From: Liolophura sinensis
Taxonomy: Eukaryota > Mollusca > Polyplacophora > Chitonida > Chitonidae
NCBI RefSeq assembly: GCF_032854445.1
Contig: NC_088300.1
Location: forward strand, 43,703,682 to 43,767,681
Direction: 5' to 3'
Length of the DNA stretch: 64,000 nt
The position numbers were made by a program, and so were the translations under genes. This document shows positions 23,216-35,575 of the stretch, in pieces. The number at the start of each line of letters is the position of its first letter. Position 1 is the stretch's first letter. Below the pieces are notes generated by a model, which saw nothing but the letters and a program-made list of their open reading frames with translations, was not told the DNA's origin and made no database searches.

Positions 23216-25119
23216 AGCAATTAGAGACAAAAATATAACAATGACTGTTATGCAACATGCTTTTCATGTTTTCAGGCAATCATACATTTTATAAACATGT
23301 GTAAGTCAGAAACTAAGAAACATAAATCGTCAGAAACTAATACATGTGTTTCACATGATGGTATGCACTTGTAAGCAAATCCACTGTGTTGTTCAAAACA
23401 TGATTTCAATTCCCTCGCTAAATACTTTTAGTAGTAGTTCTGCTATCTACAAGGGAACATCAACCATTCACTTTCAAGCTTTCCTTGACAAACATCCTGG
23501 TCTGTTCAGGTTCAGATGTTGGTCAGATCTAATCTTACAGATCAGTGTTATCAATAATTTATTACGTGGCATACTAAAGAGAAATTGCCAACAGAACGTA
23601 AATCAAACATGGAAACCTGCTCCGCGCTCCTTTGATCAATATCTTTTACAATATAAAGTGAGAAGACTAACTGGCTCAGCCCTTGGAACAAATTTATCGT
23701 TGACATATGCAAACTGACACTGGTAAATGTACGTGCATAACTCAGTAGTCGTGTAACAGTCAAACAATCCATGGCATTATGTGGCTCATAAGCCTGTGTG
23801 GGGAATGTAATAGAAAGACACTATACGGACAAGTATTAAGATACATTTCATTGCACGTATACCGGTATTAAAGTGAAAGACAGCACCTGATTAACGTTTA
23901 TGTACACTGAAAGACCACCATTTAAAGCATCTTTTTTAGACTTTTTTTCAACCCAGCAAAAGTTTAGTGAAACTTCATCTCGACACAACTTCAGCGTATC
24001 TCCATCATTGGGAGCAAGGTGAAGTCAGGTTTACTCTAGCTCTCTAACATCTAAGGTATTTTCCGTGTAATAGTCTAAGCAGTAGGCTATGGCAGATTAA
24101 AGTTCTGGACTCGGCGATGAAGGCAAAAGTGATAAGAATAGTTTTCTCAGAAACAGGACATACCGGAAGAATATTTCTTCCACTGCTTGAAGTGTTGATA
24201 CGGTAGGCCTACTATATCATTTACACGGACCCTGTTTAAATAGCCTAGCTGCAGATGCACTGTCGGGGTATTCCTGGTTGTACTGGTGACTTTGACCCCT
24301 ATGAAATGCTTACAACTAGATTCATGTTCAATTCTGAAACAAATGGAAATAAATCTAAGCACCACTGAGGCCGATCTAAGCATTCAACTGTGGCTGGTTA
24401 TTGTCCTTTAATTTTGTAGTTGTGGCGTTTAAGACATGTCAGATGACAGTAGTGCTGATCTAGTTATCACGGACGTCAGAGAAAGCGCCTCAATAATTTC
24501 AATACTTTTACTGTATTTTATAAAAGAAAACAGCCGAAAAATCCCATGTATGAGAGAAGGATGAAGGAGCAAAATTTAAATTCTTCAGTAGTAATAAATT
24601 CAGAGAAATAAAATTATATCATTATGCGTAAGAATTTATTATTATTAATTATTACATTAATTTAAAGCCTTGTCCAGTGAGATGCCGTCTTCTCATTCCC
24701 ATAAACCTTCAGCATCTCAAATGAATTTTGCAATGACTCTGATATTTGTTATTCATAAACTTCTGACTAAACACTAAAATGAATGGCTAAAACTGTATTT
24801 GAGAAGATAAATTCCCTTTGGGCCGAGATAGTATGTATGCGACTGTCTCATATGATTTGTGAAAGCTTGAGAATCCTGCGTTCGATTGAAATATGTTCTA
24901 GCCCGGTGCTGTCTTGTCCTGTCACAGTTTTCTTCACCTAAAAAAAGACAAGTTTTGACAGGTTGATGACATAAATGAACACACACTGTATGAAAATGTT
25001 CACTGTCAATGCCAGTAATTTGTTGGGTGTGTACATGTAAATAATACGCCCTGAAAATCGTGTAGTTTCCAGGAGCTCCAAAGATACTATAATGAACACA
25101 ATAACCATTCACTCAGTGC
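23216..25119. other. Intergenic, nothing recognised
   Basis: AT-rich sequence upstream of the decarboxylase gene. Short open frames show no family resemblance. The 5' untranslated exon and promoter of the decarboxylase could lie here or further up, but I cannot place them. Confidence 0.5.
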
Positions 25120-26390
25120 ATGGTAGGTAATCCACAGTTATAAAGGGGAGACTGGGTTACGGAGGGCAGGCCACCTGTAGTTACAATGGGAAAGGACATG
25201 AGGTTATGTAGAGTACGTAATCCATAGTTATAAAGGGGAGGTTGGGGTTACAAGGGGCAGGTCACCAGTAGTTACAATGAGAAAATATAAGAAAATATGT
25301 CTGACATTCGTATGTCATTCATAGTCTGTAAAGGGCGTTCCAAGTCGATAATCACAAGATCAGTTTGCAAAACAACGTTTAACACTAACTCCCAAAGACA
25401 AAAGGTACGTAAGAAATTATGCAAATAGGAAATAAAGCCGGTAACAGAGAAGTGGTCATCCATTTTCAATGATGCCTGGCAGACAGTTTGTATTCCAGGC
25501 ATGAATTACATATCAAAATTCAAATATGTAGTCCATGAATGGGTTCCAGGTCAAATAACAATTAAACAAGGTATCTCAGACACGCTTTGATTGCAACTGT
25601 TCATAAAGGCATCATGCAAATGTAATGAATGTATTAGATACAGTTCAAAAAATGACGAGCATTACAGACCTCAACCGAACAGTTTGAAATTCAAAAGTAA
25701 TGGACGATTAAGTCTTTCCCGTTAATATGTAAGGATCTCCTACTACAAGAGGCGCCATCTATGATGTTACACATGACATGCTGGTCTGTATAAAAGCTGT
25801 CTACAAGATAGATGGTTACACTTGGCAAAAGACATGAGGTTATGTAGAGTAGGTAATCCATAGTTATAAAGGGGAAATTGGGGTTACAGAGGGCAGGTCA
25901 CCAGTAGTTACAATGGGAAATGTCATGAGGTTGTGGAGAGCAGGTAATCCATAGTTATAAAGGGGAAATTGGGCTTATAGAGGGCAGGCCATGCGTAGTT
26001 ACAATGGGAATTAAAGGTCATGGGTTGCCAGCAACCTGTTGTAAGTGGGGAAGATGGTGTGTTTGTGGAGAGGGTTACGAGGGGCAGGTTACGAGGTTAC
26101 GAAGAGCAGGTCACCAGTAGTTACGATGGGAAAGAACATTAGGTTATGGAGAGTAGGTAATTCATAGTTATAAAGGGGAAATTGGGGTTAAGGAGGGCAG
26201 GCCACCTGTAGTTACAATGGGAAATGTCATGAGGTTGTGGAGAGCAGGTAATCCATAGTTATACAGGGGAGATTGGGCTAATAGAGGGCAGGCCACTCGC
26301 AGTTACAATGGGAATTAAAGGACACGGGCTGCCAGCAACCTGTTGTAAGTGGGGAAGATGATGTGTTTGTGGAGAGGGTCATCCATATTT
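25120..26390. repeat. 100-bp repeat with a 301-bp higher-order unit
   Basis: Units contain ggtaatccatagttataaag, gggaaattggggtta, gagggcaggtcaccagtagt, tacaatgggaaa and catgaggttatg. Copies lie at 25120-25285 and from 25830 to 26390. A longer block ending in gccagcaacctgttgtaagt and ggggaagatg recurs with spacing of about 301 bp (from near 25918 and 26219), showing amplification as a compound unit. The two blocks are separated by about 540 bp of unique sequence. Confidence 0.88.
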
Positions 26391-28879
26391 ACCAGGGAAA
26401 TTCCAATGGGTACAAGGTGACAGTGAAAGTGGCTGGGGTGACCCATAGTCACAGTGAAGGGTGATATAACACCCACACTATGGCTATATGGCAAGTAGAT
26501 CAACATACTGTGACTGTTTGTTTTGGTCTTTATTTCTTTTTAGTGTTTATTAAAAGAGAAAGTATTGAAAAGATGATGGTGTAATGTTTTAGTTATTAAT
26601 GGCTCCCAGGTTAACACTGTTTCATTTGTAGTTATTTCGGATTTTGGCAGAGATAGAACTCTGCCGTTCATGTTTAATTGTGCTAGCTAATAAGGTAGCT
26701 AGTCCAGGAGAGTCAGGGGAGCTAGCACAAGCTAATATAGAGAGCTAGTACAAGCTAGCAGGGATCAAAATAAGCTAACACAGGTAGCTAGCTATGTTTC
26801 AAATGGGAGCTTAAAGACGGCTTCTGACCAGTTAACAGTTTACCTGGTAGAGGTAGTTTGTTGATAGTCTGCGACAAGCTTAACTTTTCATAAGGGAAGG
26901 TAGCTGAATGCTCTGGTCAAACTGATTGGGGGGGGGGGGGGGGGGCATTATAATTCTGAAAAAAGTTGTCAAACCATTCAAACCGATAAGTTGTCCCTTG
27001 TGTTATTTCTGTGTGGTGACCTTTGTTATGATCCCAGCTGACCTGTCCAGCAAACAAGTGTGAGCTGGCAGTCTCAGATGTACGAGATCAGGAGACTTTG
27101 TTAATTACTGCTTTTTTGATCTGTCATCTTGTGAAGATGTATAATATGCAGTGACAGTTGTTCTGCTGTCACATCTGTATATAGTGACCAGTCTACTGGT
27201 ACAAGCAATAACACAGCTGTGTGCATAATTTATCATCATTTTACCCTACGGATATGAATCACACATTTCACTAATAACAACAGTAATAGAATAGACAACA
27301 GTAATTATCTATTCATTATATTCATTAAGCCAGGTTCCTCCAGATGTTGCTCTACTGCCTGAAACTGAGAGCAGCTTATAGCCCAGTATGCTTGTATGTT
27401 TTTGCAAGAAAAATGTATGATATACAATATATATATAAGCCTACAGTACATATTGGGTGCCCTGTCTGCAGTGCTTAAAAACAGCCTACTACACATCCTA
27501 TAAATGACAAATAGAAATATTTTTCCTAACTTAACCAAACCACAGTTTTTACCCAAAAATTTGGTCTGTAGGTCCTGTACTTTGAAGAACTTGGAAAACA
27601 AATGTGACTGCTCAAAGGGCTATGACCCCAAAAAATTAACTTGGAAAATGTCCAATCTACAGTGCCAATCCAAACATATAAACGCAAAAAGAACAACATT
27701 TTAGTACACTAACATAATCCCTACTAAGTAAGAAATAAATTTTTTTTCTTAAAAAGCAGAAAAGGCTGAAACTGAAAGGCTTAAAGTAGCCTGGATCCAT
27801 CCACCAACTAAGATCTGCCTCTGTCTACCTTTAACTACCCCCCAACTCCTCAGCTTCCCCCCCCCCCCCCCCCACCACTCCTCCCATCTCAGCCCTCCAA
27901 ACACCAACACATCTTATTAATTCCCACTTCATCGGTATCCAGTCCCTAAATATGATCTCATCTGCACGAAGGCCTACGTGGGGCTTATCTTGTAGTACCA
28001 GTGAAAGTATTAGGCCTACAGTTCGTACGTTCTTCAATCAAATAGACGAGTTACCAGAAGGCTTGTTTAAATCTATTCTGTTAGGTGCCATGAGTGGGTA
28101 CCATCACTGCTTGGCACACATGCATTACTAACGATAGCCGTCATCGATCTCGCTAAGCCGTGCCCATTCGGGCGTAACAGTCAGTGAGTCCCGAAACTAA
28201 TGCACAGTCGGCATTTTGTGCTTTAGAAACGCGTGTCACACTCACAAGAAGACTAATCAAAACTACCGCCACTAGCTAACCACACAATCCGCTTACCACA
28301 TCCGCCAGACGAAACCCATGGCTCACTCGTGACATGAAAGCTGTGAACATCATGATCTTTGTGTGTCTGTACCTATCATAAGTGAGAGGGCAACTGACCC
28401 ACGAGATAGGCTGTGTAAGCCTGCATACGTCAACTCGCGCCTGAACAAGGCGTGAAGCGTAAGGGGGTATGGCCGCTCGGCGACAAGGGCAGATAACTCT
28501 GACAAATATAATTGCTGATATCGATCATATGTATGCATGCAGCTGACCGCTAGCCTAAGAAATCCCTATTCTTCCATTCCTAGAAGTTATTTCTTGTGCC
28601 TAGCAGAGATATTCTGGGGAAGGGGGGGGGGGGGAGAATGTTATCATAAAAAGCACAACCTCCGTCTGGATTAAGAAAATTATTTTATTGAATGAATGGG
28701 ATAGGCCAGGCCTACCGTACGGTACAGAGAATCATGACTGATTGGATGGTGAGAGAGATAGGCAAGTTCAGATTTTAATTTTAACGATGTTAAGCCAGAG
28801 GGATCGCGTTCAACAAACAACCTTTGGCAAGTTACTGAGAAAACTTTCGCCTGTGGTCTAATATATGTATGAGGAGAGT
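26391..28879. other. Intergenic; contains three poly-G/poly-C runs
   Basis: No gene recognised. Homopolymer runs stand out: 18 G at 26928-26945, about 17 C at 27857-27873 and 13 G at 28622-28634. Repeated agctagcaca/gctagta motifs occur at 26690-26790. Confidence 0.6.
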
Positions 28880-29505
28880 AGAAAGCAGGCTAGCCCAAAG
28901 TTAAGCTGGACGTTCCTTCCGTAACGCCCAGCTTCGGTTTTGTAGACTTCCACGCGGACAATTTCACTAAAAAAAACTTGCTCGAAAAATACCTTATTTT
29001 TGCTATCCACCGATTCCTTACAACGCCCGAAATGTCATGTATCAAAGCCAGCAATGATAAACCATCATTCCACAGTAATCCAGCTGTTTAAACTTTCGAA
29101 TCGCACAACTCAAATCAAGATCAGCCATGTTTGGATTTTTTGGGGGTTTTGTTTTGTTTTGTTTTGTTTTTTTTAAAGGTCAAAAAAAAATTCCAAGCAT
29201 GGCAGACGTTGATTTGAGTTGTCTGGATTACAGTTGAAAGATGGCTTAACAATGCTGACTTTGACATATTACATTTCGGGCGTCTTAAGGACGGTGGATA
29301 GCAAAAATAAGGTAGGGTTTGAGTCGGGTTTTTGACATAAGGTTTAATAACATTACATTTCGGGCGTTTTAGGGAATCGGTGGATATCAAAAATAAGGTA
29401 GGGTTCGAGTTGTTTTTTTTTTTTTTAGTGAAATTGTCTGCGTGGAAGCATGTATGACGGAATCTGGGCATTACGATAGGAAGGATCAGCTTAGCTTTGG
29501 GCTAA
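28880..29505. repeat. Fold-back palindrome, arms of about 250 bp
   Basis: The left arm (28880-29120) reads tagcccaaagttaagctgga, caatttcactaaaaa, ccttatttttgctatccacc, acgcccgaaatgt and aactcaaatcaa. The right arm (29165-29505) is its imperfect reverse complement: ttgatttgagttg, acatttcgggcgt, ggtggatagcaaaaataagg, tagtgaaattgtctgcgtgg and gctttgggcta. The right arm holds an extra internal copy of the ggcgt..aaaaataagg block. A T/G-rich spacer separates the arms. This may be a fold-back or MITE-like DNA element; I could not define terminal duplications. Confidence 0.8.
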
Positions 29506-30429
29506 AAGTAGGTCGTATTAAAATTAAATCACTGTGAATAAATATGATATATGAATACAGGTACATTTATCGGTTTAAAATTCGTTTTGAATAACCAGTG
29601 ATCCGAATTTTTCAAGGATGCTTTTTACAAACAAATAAAAGTGCTATATATGTACACAGTCCTTTCTCGTCGTTAGCATTTTCATGGACCAAATCGCTGC
29701 TGGAAATGTTGTAAACTCCGACTGATCTCAAAATTTATGTTGGCCTTCGTCTTGGTCTTGAAATTGTTCCATTATTTGTAAGTTTGACCTTGGCCTAATT
29801 GACCCTCGGTCTTGACATTTCGATAATGGCTATACTTCAATCATTTTTTTTTTCATTCAGGGCTGTTCATTTTATCTTAACCTTCACAGCAATGTTGACT
29901 TTAAAAGAAATAAGTATTTTAAAGTTGTTCTCAAGTGTGTACAAGAGGAAACAATTGCAATTATTGCACTTAACAACTATGTTAAGCATAGCTTCTAATA
30001 GAATAGAATTCTAAAATGCAATTGTGTAGCCCTGTTTAATGAATGGTTAGAATTTCCACCCATAAAAAAGTGAAAATGAGCTATACATGAAGACTACCTG
30101 TAACATCAATCAAACATATAAATAAATTCGGTCCATATATACCTTTTTGTATGTGGTATTGGGCTGTTGAAGGCTTTGCGTATTTATTTAACTGACTGCT
30201 TTACTAGATCGATGTTATTGATGAGAGGATCGACTTAGTATTGATTAATGGAATAGCATGTTATAATCCAGATCTTGTTTCATGCCTGTAACATCAGCCG
30301 TGGCTAGTGAGGGAGACCTATATATGTACATTGCGGAGAGCCGTGTTTTCTGTAAACCTTACTCCAGTCGAAGAAATGAAATATTCAGTGTAAAACACAA
30401 ATCAAATGAGTCCACAGATAAATAAATTT

Positions 30430-30610
30430 GTCCCAAAGTGAGAGACAAAAACCCGAAAACGCGAGGCGAAAATCCCAAGGAGCGAAGCAAAAACCCCAAA
30501 ACACAAAGCGAAAACTTCGCACTTTCGTGTTTTCGCCCTGTGTTTTCGGGCTTTTTTCTCGAAACTTTCGGGTTTTCGACCTTCGCCCTTTCACGTTTTT
30601 GGGGTTTTGT
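30430..30610. repeat. Imperfect palindrome of GAAAAC / TTTTCG motifs
   Basis: About 85 bp of cgaaaac-, gcgaagc- and ccccaaaac-type motifs is followed by about 95 bp of their complements (ttttcgcc, ttcgggttttcg, tttggggttttg). One strand could form a long mismatched hairpin. The sequence is purine-rich on one side and pyrimidine-rich on the other. Confidence 0.75.
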
Positions 30611-31730
30611 ATAATATATATGTATGTATATATATATACATATGACTTATACACATGGGGTTGCACATTCTAAAAAAAGCTGCAGAGAATTTTTTTACAA
30701 AAAATCACAATATTTGAAGATTATTTCAAGGAAACATATCACACAACAGACGGACAGACAGACGGACCATCAGACGAACAGTCAGAGGGACGGACCCAAA
30801 ATAAAATCCCTCAAATTTTCGTTAAAGCATGCGACAATAAAATTTCAAGTACTGATAACCTTTCGGAATAAGGTTATTCCGAAAATGATATATTAAAATG
30901 AATATATTAAAATCCTAACATTAGAACATGTACGTATGTATGTACGTGAGCATCTATACAGTTCATGATTTTTGCCAAAATATTAAAACTATACAGAACC
31001 TTTTTTATAACAGTTCATAATTGGGGCATTTATTCAAGACTGTCAAGACTCCGGGCTCAGTTCATCTCTGAAGACCAGAACTTATAAGGAGCGCTTGAAT
31101 TCCACATGTGTGTTTTCACTCTTCGTATATTCTTGGCAGTAGCGCTAGTCACTGAAAAGAAGTGAAATTTCCATTGACGAGTTTTAACCATAATACTCCC
31201 GACAACGGTTTTCCTATATCTCGATGTTCTTCCTTCTCCAGCCAGACAGTCGGCAAAAATATTCAGAACATGAATCATTATTATGCATATACATGTATAT
31301 ACAGCTTGAAAATTCTGATAAACAAATGTTACCAGTCAATAGTTAGGTAATTGAAGTACATGGCATGTTTGATCACAATGTAAGGGCCATAACCTGGACT
31401 GATCAATAATGCAGCTGAAATGGCATTGGCTTATCTCTCGGTTGTATAGGCAAGCATATACGCCTACGTGTAAGCCTTGAGCTATGTGCTGGCCCGTATT
31501 TCAACTACGACTTCAAATATTAAATTTATTTTCATTTTTAAAACACATATTCTGGATGTATACAACTAATAATATTATTGAAGTTAATGTTACAAAAGTG
31601 TTTATTTATTTGATGGGTGTGTATAATCCGATAAGCTGATAGCCGATAAGTTCATACTAAATCTTGACTTGATCTTCTGACAGAAGTCAGTAGTCCACTA
31701 TAGACAGTGTGGGTCCTCAAATCATGTTAT

Positions 31731-31840
31731 ACTTATTTATTTATTTATTTATTTATTTATTTGATTGATGTTTTGCATCGTACTCCAGAATATACATACA
31801 TGTACAGACGACGGGAAGAAACTTGGCAGAGGTTTCCAAA
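31731..31840 (-). mobile_element. SINE-A 3' fragment with ATTT tail
   Basis: (TTTA)n at 31731-31762 continues into gattgatgttttgcatcgta and ctccagaatat, then acgacgggaagaaacttggc. This is the diverged 3' end of SINE-A in antisense. Confidence 0.7.
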
Positions 31841-33379
31841 AACAAACCTCGTTTTTGGTAAACAGTCATGTCTATATGTACTAACATCTATGTACTAACT
31901 ATGTAACTCACCATGTATATAGACATATATGTACGAATCAAATGTGTACAAATAAACAATTTGTGTTCATTGTGTGAACAATGAAAATATCAATATATAT
32001 CGTGTGACGTATATATGAAACTTTACAATATTAGCCGGAAGAATAGTTTTTTTTTCTGTAATTATGATTATTTCTTGTTCGTTATTCGTAAATTTGCAAC
32101 CAGTATTGAACAATTGTTGAACATTTCTAAAAATGGCGAAGGTCGCCCTGACCATATTTGAAATTGTCTACACTTTTTAGTACAATAAAACCTTAATAAA
32201 TCCATTTTATTTTTTTTCTTGTAGTATATGATCTCAGGACAATATGGTTTTGGGTTTGGATATCAGGAAATTCTGTTATAAAAATGTACAGTGTAGTCTG
32301 TTCGCCGTACCAGTAGTATTTGTTCTAACCGCTGATTGGCGCAGCCATTGTACAACAAATTACCATTATCCGGCATGCCACTTGATTTTAAATAATTCTG
32401 ACGTCACCAGAGGCAATGGGTTCTTGATGTCGAAACCAAGCTTATGGAGTTAGAAAAAGTATTCTACCTGCATTTTCTTTGTAATAATATGGATGCCCAA
32501 ATGTCAAAGTGTATAGCTTGTTTGACAAGGCAATTTTGACACTGATTGTCACTGATTTTTACAGATAGCTGAATTTGGGCAACTGGCTATCAACGAATAT
32601 GTTCGTCCCAGCTAAAAGAAACAGACTACAGTCAGAGCAACAGTGACATTTGATTGGCATTGCTATATCTTACCGCATTGAGTGTAGATTTGCTCAATAG
32701 CACAGGATTGTAATCAGATTAGAACGAAAGTGACGATGGAGAATCTGATGGGAATTTCGCCCGGACGGGATTGTGTTTGGAATAACGAGATTCTATAGGA
32801 ATCCCTTGTCTTCCGTGTTGTAGACCAAATTTGACATCGTTCTTGGCAGTCTCAATCAAATCTTGACTCATTCTTCACAAGTTCTTGCTTAGTAACAACT
32901 AACCTCCTCCTGTAGCCTTTCTTTAGAATCGCTAAAATCGCTAGGCCTAAAATCGCTAGGCCTAAAATCGCTATTCCAATGGTAGATAGTGCGCACCATT
33001 CAGATGACAACTTGGCAATTAGAATGAATGAATGAACGAACGAATGATTACATACTTCGGCAATGTTTCCATGCACCAAGTGCATCTAGGAGACTTGAAT
33101 CAGTGTCGCGTTCTGGAACCAAATCCCGACGAAATCTCCTTGATCTGATTGTTTAACCAAATACCATATTTAATCCAATACCAGAGAAGTTACCCCATGA
33201 TAATGCAGAAGGCCATGGTGCGGTCTCCCTGGACATCTCGTGGGGCCATAGCCGTTCCCACAAATTTATCCTTGACTGCTTATTGTAGCGGACTTGACAA
33301 CAAATGCTAAAGGCATATATATCGCCATTTATGGTGTTACAATGAGTTTTGCCTTCTTGCGGAAATCAAACCAAAGTCA

Positions 33380-33620
33380 GGTCATGCCAAAGACTTTAAA
33401 AATGGTACTAGAGAGCACTGAGAGGTTAGAGCCAGGAAACATGAGTGGTTGGCCCAAGTGTCAGTATAATATGAGTGGGTGGGGGTGTCATGTCTGGTGT
33501 CTTCGGGATAATACTTCAGTGGCGGTAATACTTTGGCGGCATGGACTCCTAAAGAGTCCTAATGACTCCTCGCCGTCATATGACAGAAAAGTTGTTAAGT
33601 ACGACGTTCAACCCCAAGCA
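33380..33620 (+). mobile_element. SINE-B, 5' truncated
   Basis: Starts near gccaaagactttaaaaatgg and ends with gtacgacgttcaaccccaag. It shares with 750-1375 the internal landmarks cactgagaggttagagc, gtgtcatgtctggtgtctt and atacttcagtggcggta. The tRNA head is missing. Confidence 0.85.
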
Positions 33621-34420
33621 TAAAAGGCCATATGGCAAAATTACATGTACACTATATGTTATATACAAAGTTTATTCACCCAGACAGGTTTTGAAGTAGC
33701 TGATGAAAAAGTCTTGTACCTGAACTAGATCTACATGCGTCCACATTCGCGCCGATATTTCATAATGGCTTACGGCGCAGTTTTAGGCCTATGTCCTTCC
33801 AGTGTTCTGCCGCCTCCGAGCCTCAGGCGTTCATCATGCATTTCAGCAAATATAGTTAGACCAGCGCTGCTTCTCAGAAGGTAATGATTACAATAATACA
33901 TCGCCTTTGAGGTAAAACCGGGTGGTACATCAAACATCCAAGCGATGCATCTGAAGCTAATCATTAGAGTTGAAGAACTTATCCTGCAGCAGTCGGCAAT
34001 ATGGTCTCAAGAGTTGCTCCCCCTTTACTGCTTCTTCGTCCCGGCTGTGTTGCCAGCTTACCTCTGTGTCGTAATCAGTATTTATTCGTGGATCTTGGAG
34101 TTCAAGAAGCCAAAGACATTGTCTCTTGAATACACGTATATCAAAGATTTGAAGTGTAAGCACCTCCTTCTCAAGATTGTTAAGAATGCTAAAGAACCGC
34201 TGCACAGCCATGCCAATCTGCTCACTGTATAAACTTGGGTTGCGGTGGTGAGGTGTGTTGGGGATAAATTCGAAGGCACGACGTTGTTGGTCGCCAACCC
34301 GTTAACAAGAAAGATGGTACACAGCTGAGTGGCAAACTTTCATTGCTGACTTATTTTCATGAAATATGAAGACTTTCTTCGGCATCAAACTTTGTTCAAA
34401 CTTAAAGGTGATCTATACAT
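33621..34420. other. Intergenic, 3' flank of HSD17B14-like gene
   Basis: Open frames overlap on both strands at 33945-34232 and 33957-34211, but neither resembles a known family nor has clear splice sites. I make no gene call. Confidence 0.4.
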
Positions 34421-34423
34421 AGC

Positions 34424-34620
34424 TCATGCCAGCTCATGCTGGCTTCCTCTCCGGCCGTAAGTGGGAAGGTCTGCCAGCAACCTGCGGATGGTCGTGGGTT
34501 TCCCCCGGGCTGTGCCCGGTTTCCACCCACCATAATGCTGGCCGCCGTCGTATAAGTGAAATATTCTGGAGTACGGCGTAAAACACCAATCGCAAAAAAA
34601 AAAAATATATATATATATAT
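34424..34620 (+). mobile_element. SINE-A, 5' truncated, with A and TA tail
   Basis: Runs from gctcatgctggcttcctctc through ggatggtcgtgggtttcccc and accataatgctggccgccgt to gtacggcgtaaaacaccaat, then an A run and (TA)n at 34606-34620. It lacks the tRNA head. It lies about 430 bp past the stop codon of the dehydrogenase and might fall in its 3' untranslated region. Confidence 0.9.
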
Positions 34621-35048
34621 GAAGACCTAAGAGGTCCAGTTTTTCGTGTGAGTATGATAAAAATTGCATAATTAATAAATGCAAATACAAATACATCGGC
34701 AATACCATGCGATATGGTATGAAATCTGAGCTTGCATGCTCTCATCTGTAGGTCAGTATTACATAATATCTACCGAATCAGTCTTATTGACAAAAGGCGA
34801 CTGAAACCCCAAAACAGCAATGTTTCGAATTGACAGTATACACGCTGTCAAAGAACGACACACATCAACACTCTCGTGTACATGTACTTACATATGTTTG
34901 TGGCAGTAGATTAAAAAAGTAGATTAAAACAATGATTTAAAATTAAAACAAAGTACAAATTATCTTAAGATGCATCCATAAAGTGAGGGCACTATAAATC
35001 AAGCACAATAGAGAACCGGAATGTGATATTTTAGTACCGCATTAGCCA

Positions 35049-35530
35049 CTAACCAAACACAGATTCTGTCCCCTGCATTTGATTTTTATGGCCGTATTTA
35101 AGTTCGGCACCACCGGACAAAAGTAGGTTGATCCCGGTACAGAATTGGCCCTCTGCAGCAAGAAACAGGCATGCTTCACCGCACTCCCGAATTGTACCCA
35201 TTCGTCCAATAAGCTGGAAAAATACAAATAGACTTCAGTGACTACATATTTGTGGATTAAGCTGGCTGTGATTAAACATTTCATGTCTTGGAATGGCTAC
35301 ACAAAATGCACAGCTGATCCCCTGTTAGATAAATTTGCTCCTCAATACCACTGAATCAATGTACCGACACCCCCAATCCACCTAAAATCTGAATGAACTT
35401 GCCCACATTGGAAAATAACGAGACAGCCTTGTCAAGAAATTTGCCAAAAGGCTTAAAAGACTAACAGGAAAAGCAGTGACTTTAATTGTTCACTGGTAAA
35501 CTACGGAAGTTAATTTCTTCACCAACACTA

Positions 35531-35575
<45 letters not shown>

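Larger units (their letters stand above)
29506..33379. other. Intergenic; no gene recognised
   Basis: Apart from the entries listed separately, this stretch has short tracts only (for example a GACAGACGGAC-type run near 30745-30795 and a 16-bp atcgctaggcctaaa triplet at 32930-32975). No exon with family resemblance was seen on either strand. Confidence 0.5.

Noticed and set aside
24435..24570. Plus-strand frame beginning MSDDSSADLV
   Set aside because: It looks like a plausible first exon by composition only; no donor, continuation or family match could be found.
32852..33085. Small open frame with a hydrophobic, membrane-like segment
   Set aside because: The hydrophobic stretch comes from a triplicated 16-bp motif (atcgctaggcctaaa); no conserved flanks or splice sites.
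33945..34232. Overlapping open frames on both strands
   Set aside because: Neither resembles a known protein, and both being open suggests compositional chance.
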